The notes under the pieces: model-generated
What the model saw: the letters and a program-made list of their open reading frames with translations, nothing else
The model's database searches: none
Told to the model about the DNA's origin: nothing
In this document: in pieces, positions 47,219-53,264 of the stretch
How positions within the stretch are numbered: position 1 is the first letter of the stretch
Layout of the letters: every line of letters starts with the position of its first letter
From: Candidatus Eiseniibacteriota bacterium
GTDB taxonomy: Bacteria > Eisenbacteria > RBG-16-71-46
DNA: 53,264 nucleotides
Direction of reading: 5' to 3'
Assembly: GCA_016215625.1 (NCBI GenBank)
Contig: JACRIW010000033.1
Span: 1 to 53,264 of the forward strand
Made by a program: the position numbers and the translations under genes

Positions 47219-48100
47219 GTGGGCAAAGGATTCGTGGCGGCGGTGCCGGGCGCGAAGGCGGGACGCAAGCCCGCCAATGGTGCGGCTGCGCTGAGCCGGG
47301 CCGAGGAGACGCGGCTGCTCAAGGCCGCCCGTACGGGCGACGAGAAGGCGTTGCGTGAGATCGTGCAGATGGTCTCCGGTCCCGCGTATCGGTTCAGCAT
47401 GGGCTTCTGCCGGAACACCGACGACGCCGAGGACCTCGTGCAGGATGTCATGGCCACGCTCCTGCGTTCGCTCGATTCCTTCCGCGGAGAATCCAGCCTC
47501 TCGACCTGGACCTACATCGTGGCCAAGCGCGCCTGCGGCCGGCGCCGCCAGCGCGCGAAGCGGCAGATGTCGATCGAGGACCTGGGCCCGAACGAGGCCG
47601 ACCGTCCCGATCCGGGGCCGGGCCCGTCGCACCGCGCCGAGAACAGCGAACTCTCGGCGGCGCTCGAGGCCGCGATCGCTTCGCTGCCCGACGCTCAGAA
47701 GCAGGTGCTCGTCATGCGCGACGTCGAGGGCCTGAGCGCGGCCGAGGTCGGCAAGGTGCTCGGGCTGGGCGAGCGTGCGGTCAAGTCGCGGCTGCACCGC
47801 GCGCGGCTGGTGCTGCGCGAGAAGCTCGCGCCGTACGTGAAGGGCGGCGACGCGCCCGCTCCGGCCGAAAGCTGCCCGGACACCGCGCTCATGCTCAGCC
47901 GCTACATGGAAGGCGAGCTGAACGCCACCGTGTGCAAGCGCATGGAGGAGCACGTGAGCCAGTGCCCCTCGTGCGGGGGCACGTGCGAGTCGCTCCGCCA
48001 GGTGCTCGGCGCGTGCCGCACGCACGGCGACCGGCCGCTGCCCGAGGACCTGCGCAAGGCCGTGCGTTCGGCCGTGAAGATGGCGATCGCCACGCGCTGA
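47219..48100 (+). CDS. ECF sigma factor fused to anti-sigma-type zinc finger
   Basis: 293 residues. Sigma region 2 is at about 30-112 (AYRFSMGFCRNTDDAEDLVQDVMATLL, DSFRGESSLSTWTYIVAKR), and region 4 at about 148-203 (LPDAQKQVLVMRDVEGLSAAEVGKVLGLGERAVKSRLHRAR). The C-terminal 85 residues resemble the zf-HC2 anti-sigma domain: C219, then H245-x3-C249-x2-C252 (HVSQCPSC) and C256, C266. A sigma factor that carries its own anti-sigma zinc finger is likely to be controlled by metal or redox state at that site. It is divergent from the efflux operon by 68 bases. GTG at 47219 follows GTGGGAGC. Confidence 0.87.
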   Translation: MGKGFVAAVPGAKAGRKPANGAAALSRAEETRLLKAARTGDEKALREIVQMVSGPAYRFSMGFCRNTDDAEDLVQDVMATLLRSLDSFRGESSLSTWTYIVAKRACGRRRQRAKRQMSIEDLGPNEADRPDPGPGPSHRAENSELSAALEAAIASLPDAQKQVLVMRDVEGLSAAEVGKVLGLGERAVKSRLHRARLVLREKLAPYVKGGDAPAPAESCPDTALMLSRYMEGELNATVCKRMEEHVSQCPSCGGTCESLRQVLGACRTHGDRPLPEDLRKAVRSAVKMAIATR

Positions 48101-48124
48101 CCGGCGCGCGGCGGTCGCCGCCCA

Positions 48125-48421
48125 TCAGTTCGGCGTTTCGGTTTCTTCCTCGCCGGGCTCGTCCGTTTCGATCGTCGAGATGTGATGCGCGATCAGCTCG
48201 CGCGCGGCTTCCGCCTGCTGCGCGTCCACCTCGATGCGGATCGGGCCGAGGATGGGATTGCCGCCGAGCAGCATGCGTCCGCCGATCAGGTCCTGTGTGA
48301 ACTCGTTGAGCACGAAGCAGGGAATGCCTTCGGCTTCGAGCAGCGACTGCACCACTGGCGGCAACAGCGGGTCGTACGTCTCGAGGACGATGACGGGCTC
48401 GGATCTCACGGCGTCGTTCAT
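48125..48421 (-). CDS. DUF2007 family small protein
   Basis: A 98-residue protein of the DUF2007 type: VIVLETYDPLLPPVVQSLLEAEGIPCFVLNEF, then GGRMLLGGNPILGPIRIEVDAQQAEAARELIAHH. The fold is a ferredoxin-like signal-transduction domain of unknown role. ATG at 48421 is preceded by TTGAGGCGAAC. It is 7 bases downstream of the secreted paralogue at 48429 and may be cotranscribed with it. It converges with the sigma-factor gene; the 24 bases between the stops have a short GC-rich hairpin only. Confidence 0.87.
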   Translation of the reverse strand: MNDAVRSEPVIVLETYDPLLPPVVQSLLEAEGIPCFVLNEFTQDLIGGRMLLGGNPILGPIRIEVDAQQAEAARELIAHHISTIETDEPGEEETETPN

Positions 48422-48428
48422 GTTCGCC

Positions 48429-49193
48429 TCAATGGTAGAGGGACTTGATCGAACCCCAGGTGGTGTTGCGTACGGGTACCGGCGGGCAGGAGTAGCCGAC
48501 GTCGTACACGCCGTACCACGCGTTCTGCCAGGACGCGAAGCCCCAGTCCTGCCAGTTCGTGAGGATGTAGTCGCCGACACCTTGCGGTTGGGCGAGCCGG
48601 CAGGACGTGAAGGCGATCGCGACCGGCACGTTGCAGCCCGAGCATGCGCCCGTGCCCACGGTCTTCGCCTTCGAGAGGTTCAGCTTGAACGCGTAGTACT
48701 CCGTGCCGGCAGTGAGGCCCGTGACGAGGCTGGTGGGTATCGCGAACGCGAGGCGCATGCGGGCGCGTTCGTTCGTCAGCCCCGGATAGATCGCCGCGCC
48801 CACCTGCCACGACCCGATGCCTCCCACGCCCTGCCCCTGCCAGTAGTCGGCGCAGTGGTAGGGGCCTTCGACGAAGTCGACGCTGCCGAGCGCCGCGGTC
48901 GTGCGGCACGTGCCCGCGTTCTTGAACTGCCACCAGTCCGGGATTTGGCCGCCGTTGGCGATGAAGTCGAGCACGATCTCCTCGCCGACGAAGGCCGTGA
49001 CGCCTTCGGGTGGAACGAATGACCCGACAAGATGGAACTGATCGGGACCATTCGTGTCGCAGGCGAAGGACTGGTTGCACGAGCCGAACGTGCCGCAGTC
49101 GTTCCAGGCGAGATTCACGCCGTAGGCGTGCGTGCGCAGCGGGAAGGCCACGAGTGCGAGCAGTGCGCTCGCGAGAATGAGCAGGCGTCGCAT
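48429..49193 (-). CDS. Cysteine-rich secreted protein with C-terminal WGxIK tag (paralogue 1)
   Basis: A 254-residue exported protein with signal peptide (RRLLILASALLALVAFPLRTHA). The mature part has about ten cysteines in a pattern shared with the paralogue at 49331: VNLAWNDCGTFGSC..FACDTN, SFVPPEGVTAFVGEE, NAGTCR, C-ADYW, GACSGC, then QPQGVGDYILTN, and a final P-V-P-V-R-N linker before TTWGSIKSLYH. The family is unknown; it looks like a disulfide-stabilised beta-sandwich. ATG at 49193 is preceded by GGAGACCTGCC. Confidence 0.85.
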   Translation of the reverse strand: MRRLLILASALLALVAFPLRTHAYGVNLAWNDCGTFGSCNQSFACDTNGPDQFHLVGSFVPPEGVTAFVGEEIVLDFIANGGQIPDWWQFKNAGTCRTTAALGSVDFVEGPYHCADYWQGQGVGGIGSWQVGAAIYPGLTNERARMRLAFAIPTSLVTGLTAGTEYYAFKLNLSKAKTVGTGACSGCNVPVAIAFTSCRLAQPQGVGDYILTNWQDWGFASWQNAWYGVYDVGYSCPPVPVRNTTWGSIKSLYH

Positions 49194-49330
49194 GGCAGGT
49201 CTCCGGTTCGCGGCGCTCGCATGGGGAGCGCCTGCCGGAAGGGTACGCCCGGCGGAGCTTGCTGCCACGCGGTATCTCGGGCGGGGGAATGGTCCGAACG
49301 GCCCGCGCCGGTCCGGGCTGCCGGTGGAGG

Positions 49331-50110
49331 CTACCGGTACTGCGCCTTGATCGAGCCCCAGGTGGACCGGTGCACCGGAACGGCGGCCGGGCACGACCAG
49401 TACTGCAGACTGTTCGGGTACCGGTAGCTGCCGTGCTGCCAGGTCGCGATCCTGGAGTCGTACGACGGCGAAAGTGTGACCGGGTTGGTGATGCGGAAGT
49501 CGCCGACTCCCGCGGGCTGCGTGAGCGACACCTTGTCGAGCCGCATCGCCATGGGCGTGGTGCATCCCGCGCACGCGCCGGCCCCGGTGGTCTTGTCGCG
49601 CAGGATGCGCACGAGACACGAGTAGTACTCGCGCGAAGCGTCCATGGGGCCCGTGGTCTCGATCGGCACCGCGAAGATCATGAAGAGCAGCGCGCGGTCA
49701 CCGCTTCCCACGTACTGCATGTTGTACGACGCCACGCCCCCCGCGCCCATCGCGGACCAGTAGTCCTCGCAGCGCGTGAGTCCCGCGGAGGGGAAGTCGA
49801 TGCTCGCCTGCAGTGACGTCTGGCGGCAGGCACCGGCATTGCGGAAGGTCCACCAGGACGGCAGGTAGCCGCCGTACGAAAAGACCTCGAGCCACACCTC
49901 CTCACCCGAGACGCGGGTCGTCCCCGCCGGCGGCACGAACGAGGCGACGAGCGTGAACGGCGCGCCGGTGTTCCCGTCGCACGCGAACGCCTTGTCGCAG
50001 TGCCCGCCGGCGCCGCAGTCGTCCCAGGCGAGGTTGAGGCCCGCGGCCTGCGCGAGCGAACTCGTCGCGAGCAGTGCGACGACGACGAGCGAAAGGAGAG
50101 TGCGCTTCAT
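49331..50110 (-). CDS. Cysteine-rich secreted protein with C-terminal WGxIK tag (paralogue 2)
   Basis: A 259-residue exported protein with signal peptide (TLLSLVVVALLATSSLAQAA). It shares the order of motifs with the protein at 48429: LNLAWDDCGAGGHC..FACDGN, SFVPPAGTTRVSGEEVW, PSWWTFRNAGACR, C-EDYW, GACAGC, QPAGVGDFRITN, CPAAVPVHR and the end STWGSIKAQYR. The pair is a tandem duplication with strong divergence. The start is ATG at 50110, with GAAAGGAGA (about 50091-50099) as ribosome-binding site lying upstream only in part; spacing is imperfect. The function is unknown. Confidence 0.85.
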   Translation of the reverse strand: MKRTLLSLVVVALLATSSLAQAAGLNLAWDDCGAGGHCDKAFACDGNTGAPFTLVASFVPPAGTTRVSGEEVWLEVFSYGGYLPSWWTFRNAGACRQTSLQASIDFPSAGLTRCEDYWSAMGAGGVASYNMQYVGSGDRALLFMIFAVPIETTGPMDASREYYSCLVRILRDKTTGAGACAGCTTPMAMRLDKVSLTQPAGVGDFRITNPVTLSPSYDSRIATWQHGSYRYPNSLQYWSCPAAVPVHRSTWGSIKAQYR

Positions 50111-50313
50111 GTGAATGGCTCCGGTCCAACGTGAGGTGTGGCCCGGGTGGTACTGCGCCACCGGAGAGGTCCTGCGGGGGAGGTGAAACCATAAGCCGGG
50201 TATTCCGGTCGGCATAGCGCAATGTCGTATCCCGAGGCCGGGTCGACAGGCCGGGTCACCCGTCCTAACCTGCCGCGCACGTTCACCGCAGGCCGAACGC
50301 CATGGAGGTGCGC

Positions 50314-50709
50314 ATGTCCCAGACCCCCGATGCACCGGATCACGCCCGGCGCGAGTTCCTGAAGCTCGCCGGCGCCGCGGCCCTCGCTGCCGCACTCCCG
50401 CCCGCCTCGCAGGCCTTCGCGCAGGGCGCGCCCGCCCCGGCCAAGAAGCCCGCCGCGACCACGACGCCCGCACCCGCCGCCACGGCACCGGAGGCGCCGG
50501 CTCCGCCATCCCAAGCAGCGCCTGCCCCGCCCTCCCAGGACGCGCTCGCTCTCGCCGCCGTCCTTCGCCGCCGCGTGAAGGCGCAGTTGACCGACGCGCA
50601 GTGGGAGAGCATCGCCCGCGACTTCGACTTCGATCTCTCGCTCGGCAAGCGGCTGCGCGCGATCCCGTTCGCGAACGCCGACGAACCCGACGTCACCTTC
50701 AAGGCCTGA
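50314..50709 (+). CDS. Small Tat-signal protein
   Basis: A 131-residue protein with a twin-arginine signal: ARREFLKLAGAAALAAALPPASQAFA. Then comes a long Ala/Pro linker (about 45 residues), and a short C-terminal domain (LAAVLRRRVKAQLTDAQWESIARDFDFDLSLGKRLR). It is in the size range of the small Tat-signal subunits that carry a partner enzyme through the Tat pathway. The ATG at 50314 is chosen because GGAGGTG (50305-50311) precedes it; the ATG at 50302 is too close to that site to be the start. TAACCT at 50266-50271 is a possible -10. It ends 7 bases before the amidase gene. Confidence 0.82.
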   Translation: MSQTPDAPDHARREFLKLAGAAALAAALPPASQAFAQGAPAPAKKPAATTTPAPAATAPEAPAPPSQAAPAPPSQDALALAAVLRRRVKAQLTDAQWESIARDFDFDLSLGKRLRAIPFANADEPDVTFKA

Positions 50710-50716
50710 GGGGCGC

Positions 50717-52123
50717 ATGAGCGATTCCGACCTGCTGTTCCTGCCCGTGCGCGAGATCGCCGCGAAGCTGCGTGCGAAGTCCGTCACGTCCGTCGCGCTC
50801 ACCGAGGCGAGCCTCTCGCGCCTCGAGGCGCTCGGCCCGAAGTTCAACGCCGTGGTCACCGTCATGCGCGAGAGCGCGCTCGCCGAAGCGCGCGCCGCCG
50901 ACGCCGAACTGCGCGCGGGCCGCTCACGCGGCCTGCTGCACGGCATTCCCTACGGCGTGAAGGACCTGCTCGCGACCAAGGGCGTGCCCACCACGTGGGG
51001 CGCCGAGCCGTACCGCACGCAGGTGTTCGACCACGACGCGACCGTCGTGCGCAAGCTGCGCGAAGCGGGCGCCGTGCTGGTCGCCAAGCTCGCGATGGTC
51101 GAGCTCGCCGGCGGCATGGGCTACAACCACGCCGACGCGTCGTTCACCGGGCCGGGCCTCACGCCTTGGAACACCGCGTTCTGGAGCGGCGGCTCCTCGA
51201 GCGGTCCCGGCGCCGCGGTCGCGGCCGGACTGGTCGCGTTCGCGATCGGCTCCGAGACGAGCGGCAGCATCCTCACGCCGTCGGCGTACTGCGGCGTCAC
51301 CGGATTCCGCCCGACGTACGGGCTCGTGAGCCGCCACGGTGCGATGGCGCTGTCGTGGACGCTCGACAAGCTCGGGCCGATGACGCGCACCGCCGACGAC
51401 GCGGCGATCGTGCTGTCGGCGATGGCCGGCGCCGATCCCGCAGACGAATCGTGCACGGGCCGCAAGTTTCCGTGGAGCGGGCCGGCCGTCTACAAGAAGC
51501 CGTGGCGCATCGCGGTGCCGAAGGGCTGCGTGGAAAAGGTGCAGCCCGCGGTGCGCGAGAACTTCGAAGCGGCGCTGAAGGCGATGGGTGGTGCGATCAT
51601 CGTGACGCGCGACGTCGAGTTCCCCGACCAGCCGTGGGGGCCGGCGGTGAGCGCCATCGTGAGCGCGGAGGGCGCCGCGGCGTTCGTCGGGCTGCTCGAG
51701 TCCGGCGACGTGACCAAGCTGCGCTGCCCCGCGGATCACACGGGCGGCTACTCCGGGCTGATGCTGCCCGCGGTGGATTACATCCAGGCGCTGCGCGCAC
51801 GCAAGCCCATGCGCGCGGCGATGGCGAAGCTGTTCGAAAGCTACGACGCGATCGCGACGCCCACGCGCGCCACGGTCGCCTATCCGGCCGACAAGAAGTT
51901 CGAGGACGCGTACCCGGGCGTGAGTGGCGGCCCCGCGGTGATTCCCGCGGGCAACCTCGCCGGTCTGCCCGCGCTCGCGCTGCCCACGGGCTTCGGCGAG
52001 AACGGACTGCCGACCTCGATCGCGTTCATGGGCCCGGCGTTCGGCGAGCAGACGCTCGCCGCCATCGGTGTGTCGTACCAGCAGAAGACGGACTGGCATC
52101 TCCGCCGTCCGTCCGGTGTGTGA
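50717..52123 (+). CDS. Amidase (amidase signature family)
   Basis: A 468-residue amidase-signature enzyme related to GatA and aliphatic amidases. Catalytic Ser-cisSer-Lys candidates are K82 (YGVKDLL), S160 or S161 in SGGSSSGPGAAVAAG, and S184 in GSETSGSILTPSA; the rest of the core (CGVTGFRPTYGLVSRHGAM, AGNLAGLPALALPTGFG) is intact. It hydrolyses an amide, but the substrate is unknown; it is not next to gatB or gatC. It has no signal peptide, although it follows a Tat-signal protein by 7 bases. ATG at 50717 is preceded by GAGGGG. Confidence 0.92.
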   Translation: MSDSDLLFLPVREIAAKLRAKSVTSVALTEASLSRLEALGPKFNAVVTVMRESALAEARAADAELRAGRSRGLLHGIPYGVKDLLATKGVPTTWGAEPYRTQVFDHDATVVRKLREAGAVLVAKLAMVELAGGMGYNHADASFTGPGLTPWNTAFWSGGSSSGPGAAVAAGLVAFAIGSETSGSILTPSAYCGVTGFRPTYGLVSRHGAMALSWTLDKLGPMTRTADDAAIVLSAMAGADPADESCTGRKFPWSGPAVYKKPWRIAVPKGCVEKVQPAVRENFEAALKAMGGAIIVTRDVEFPDQPWGPAVSAIVSAEGAAAFVGLLESGDVTKLRCPADHTGGYSGLMLPAVDYIQALRARKPMRAAMAKLFESYDAIATPTRATVAYPADKKFEDAYPGVSGGPAVIPAGNLAGLPALALPTGFGENGLPTSIAFMGPAFGEQTLAAIGVSYQQKTDWHLRRPSGV

Positions 52124-52151
52124 AAGTCCCCTCGACCATTCGGGAGGTTGC

Positions 52152-52514
52152 ATGAAGCGCTCAAGGACGATCCTCATGCTCGCCGTCGCGGCCGCGATCA
52201 CGGCGGGCTGCAACGGTGACGTCGGCAAGCAGCTCGCGGGCAACGAACTCATGCGCACGCAGGTGTTCGACGCGCTCGCCGCCAATCCGCAGCTCGCGAT
52301 GCAGGCCATCGACCGCGTCGTGCAGGGCGACACGCTGCGCGCGCAGGTCGTGGAACACCTGCTCGCGAACGACGAGATCGCGAAGCAGGTGCTCGTGCGC
52401 ATCGGCACGAACCCGGCCGCGCTCGACATGGTCGTGGGCATCGCGGCCAAGGACAGCACCATGCGCGATCACCTCGTGACCCTCGTGAAGGGCATCGAGA
52501 TGGCGAGCAAGTAG
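52152..52514 (+). CDS. Small helical lipoprotein
   Basis: 120 residues with a lipobox ITAGC (Cys20). The mature part is entirely helical with repeated amphipathic segments (MRTQVFDALAANPQLAMQAIDRVV, LRAQVVEHLLANDEIAKQVLVRI, MRDHLVTLVKGIEMA), a repeat of about 30 residues. It resembles small helical periplasmic lipoproteins but I do not know the family. ATG at 52152 follows CGGGAGG (52141-52147). It lies 28 bases after the amidase and may be cotranscribed with it; a large terminator follows. Confidence 0.82.
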   Translation: MKRSRTILMLAVAAAITAGCNGDVGKQLAGNELMRTQVFDALAANPQLAMQAIDRVVQGDTLRAQVVEHLLANDEIAKQVLVRIGTNPAALDMVVGIAAKDSTMRDHLVTLVKGIEMASK

Positions 52515-52536
52515 CGCAGCGATCGGCCGACGCGAG

Positions 52537-52572
52537 ACGGCCCGCCGTGAGCGCGCGCTCACGACGGGCCGT
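52537..52572. terminator. Bidirectional terminator
   Basis: Arms ACGGCCCG-C-CGTGAGCG and CGCTCACG-A-CGGGCCGT form a stem of about 16 bp with one mismatch and a 4-base loop. It lies between the lipoprotein stop at 52514 and the minus-strand stop at 52600 and is followed by TCGTCGCT. Confidence 0.85.
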
Positions 52573-52599
52573 TCGTCGCTTGGTAGCGTACGCGGTGCG

Positions 52600-52968
52600 T
52601 CAGGCGACCTTCTTCATCGCCTCGCGCGCGTCCCGCGCGTCCGCCAGGTGCTTCGCCGTCACGATCTGCAGCACGATCGGTTTGAGGCGTTCGCGGTCCA
52701 ACTCGAGGTGCTCGGCGGCGAGCTTCGACTCGACGCGGTCGAGCAGGCCCGTGAGCGCCTGCGGCAGCGTGGTCGAATCCCCGCTCCAGTTCGCGCGCAG
52801 GTACTGCTCGGCGTCGGCCTCGAGTTCGCGGCTGACGCCCATGGCCTGCTTGGGGTCGAAACCGATCGCACCGGCGACGCCGCCACGGCGGCGGATCACG
52901 ACGAGCAGCACGGCGGCGGTCACGAGCACGTCGAAGAGGATGAAGGCGACGATCCAGAGCGAGTTCAT
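52600..52968 (-). CDS. Hypothetical protein with N-terminal membrane helix
   Basis: 122 residues. The N-terminus is one membrane helix (WIVAFILFDVLVTAAVLLVVI) followed by RRRGG, then a soluble helical domain (VSRELEADAEQYLRANWSGD, LPQALTGLLDRVESKLAAEHLELDRERLKPIVLQIV). I recognise no family. ATG at 52968 follows CGGAGAG. It begins 16 bases after the stop of the truncated gene at the right edge and is probably cotranscribed with it. Confidence 0.8.
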   Translation of the reverse strand: MNSLWIVAFILFDVLVTAAVLLVVIRRRGGVAGAIGFDPKQAMGVSRELEADAEQYLRANWSGDSTTLPQALTGLLDRVESKLAAEHLELDRERLKPIVLQIVTAKHLADARDAREAMKKVA

Positions 52969-52984
52969 GTCGGACTCTCCGGGG

Positions 52985-53264
52985 TCAGGATGCCTTGCGC
53001 AGCGTGCGGCCGAGTTCTTCGGCGAGCGCGGCGAACGGATCGTGGGGATCGACTTCGGCCTGCGGGAGCGGCGTGATCTCGGCGCCGTGCGCTTCGGCTT
53101 CGAGCGGCGGCGGCGCATCCTCGGCGGTCGCCTGCGCCATGGCTTCGGCGATCGCCGACGCGGCGGCGGACGGCGGCCCGGCGTGTGCGGCCGGGGCCGG
53201 CGTGGCCGGCTCGGCGGCGGCGCCCGAGGGCGCAGGTGACGGGGCGACGGCCGGCGCGGCGACG
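52985..53264 (-). CDS. C-terminal part of an Ala/Pro-rich protein (truncated by window edge)
   Basis: A 92-codon open frame, entering the window from the right and ending at TGA (52985-52987). The visible residues are very rich in Ala and Pro (AAPAVAPSPAPSG, EPATPAPAAHAGPP), then an acidic stretch (AQATAEDAPPPLEAEAHGAE), and end in a helix HDPFAALAEELGRTLRKAS. There is no way to identify the protein from this part. It is close upstream of the gene at 52600 and in the same direction, so the two likely form an operon. Confidence 0.72.
   Translation of the reverse strand, partial: VAAPAVAPSPAPSGAAAEPATPAPAAHAGPPSAAASAIAEAMAQATAEDAPPPLEAEAHGAEITPLPQAEVDPHDPFAALAEELGRTLRKAS

Overview
The window is a GC-rich (roughly 70%) chromosomal segment from a diderm bacterium. 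Lipoprotein boxes, a TolC/RND efflux system, an alginate-export-type outer-membrane barrel, and two secreted proteins with FlgD-like C-terminal domains (core pattern APRPNP) all fit the FCB/Eisenbacteria neighbourhood. Candidatus Eisenbacteria is my best inference, but no rRNA or other phylogenetic marker gene is present to prove it. Coding density is very high: no gene-free stretch exceeds 300 bases (the longest are 20413-20699 and 40754-41017). I see no tRNA, rRNA, CRISPR array, insertion sequence, phage gene or replication origin.

Layout. 1-1109: C-terminal part of aconitase. 1290-5996: a plus-strand run of small accessory proteins (three VOC/glyoxalase-fold proteins, DUF3052, DUF1697, DUF1801, GNAT), several joined by 4-base stop/start overlaps. 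6056-9302: secreted proteins, an isoprenylcysteine-methyltransferase-like membrane protein, a single-domain asparaginase coupled to a GNAT, and a PDZ protein. 9383-14529 (minus): a complete polyamine ABC operon, potA-potB-potC-potD, ending in an outer-membrane barrel gene. 14635-17690: aceK followed by icd, that is, the isocitrate dehydrogenase kinase/phosphatase beside its substrate. 17833-20412 (minus): a hybrid histidine kinase whose membrane sensor domain is broken by one in-frame TAG. 20700-24802 (minus): tyrS and a large secreted propeller/PPC protein. 25028-30294: a methyltransferase, a TMEM175-like channel, a GNAT, VOC-like proteins and a cysteine-rich PAS histidine kinase. 30377-34333: OPT oligopeptide transporter and acetyl-CoA synthetase. 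34515-40753: a secreted NHL-like propeller, a fused Cas4-like/DEDD nuclease (DUF2779), a DUF2911 protein and an eight-repeat secreted propeller. 41018-47150 (minus): a TolC-MFP-RND-PII-DUF2892 efflux operon, divergent from an ECF sigma factor fused to an anti-sigma-type zinc finger (47219-48100). 48125-50110 (minus): a DUF2007 protein and two paralogous cysteine-rich secreted proteins. 50314-52514: a small Tat-signal protein, an amidase and a small lipoprotein. 52600-53264 (minus): two membrane/low-complexity proteins, the last cut by the window edge.

How it fits together. Aconitase, Icd with AceK, and Acs belong to central carbon and acetate metabolism; AceK can throttle Icd by phosphorylating the conserved serine (Ser106 here). 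The pot operon and its terminal barrel look like a complete outer-to-inner-membrane uptake route. The efflux operon and the divergent sigma factor look like a sensor-effector pair. The most unusual signal is a shared C-terminal peptide, [ST]TWG[SR]IK-x-x-Y-[RH], at the extreme end of three otherwise different secreted proteins. It sits in the same genome as FlgD-like C-terminal domains and may be a second sorting or anchoring tag.
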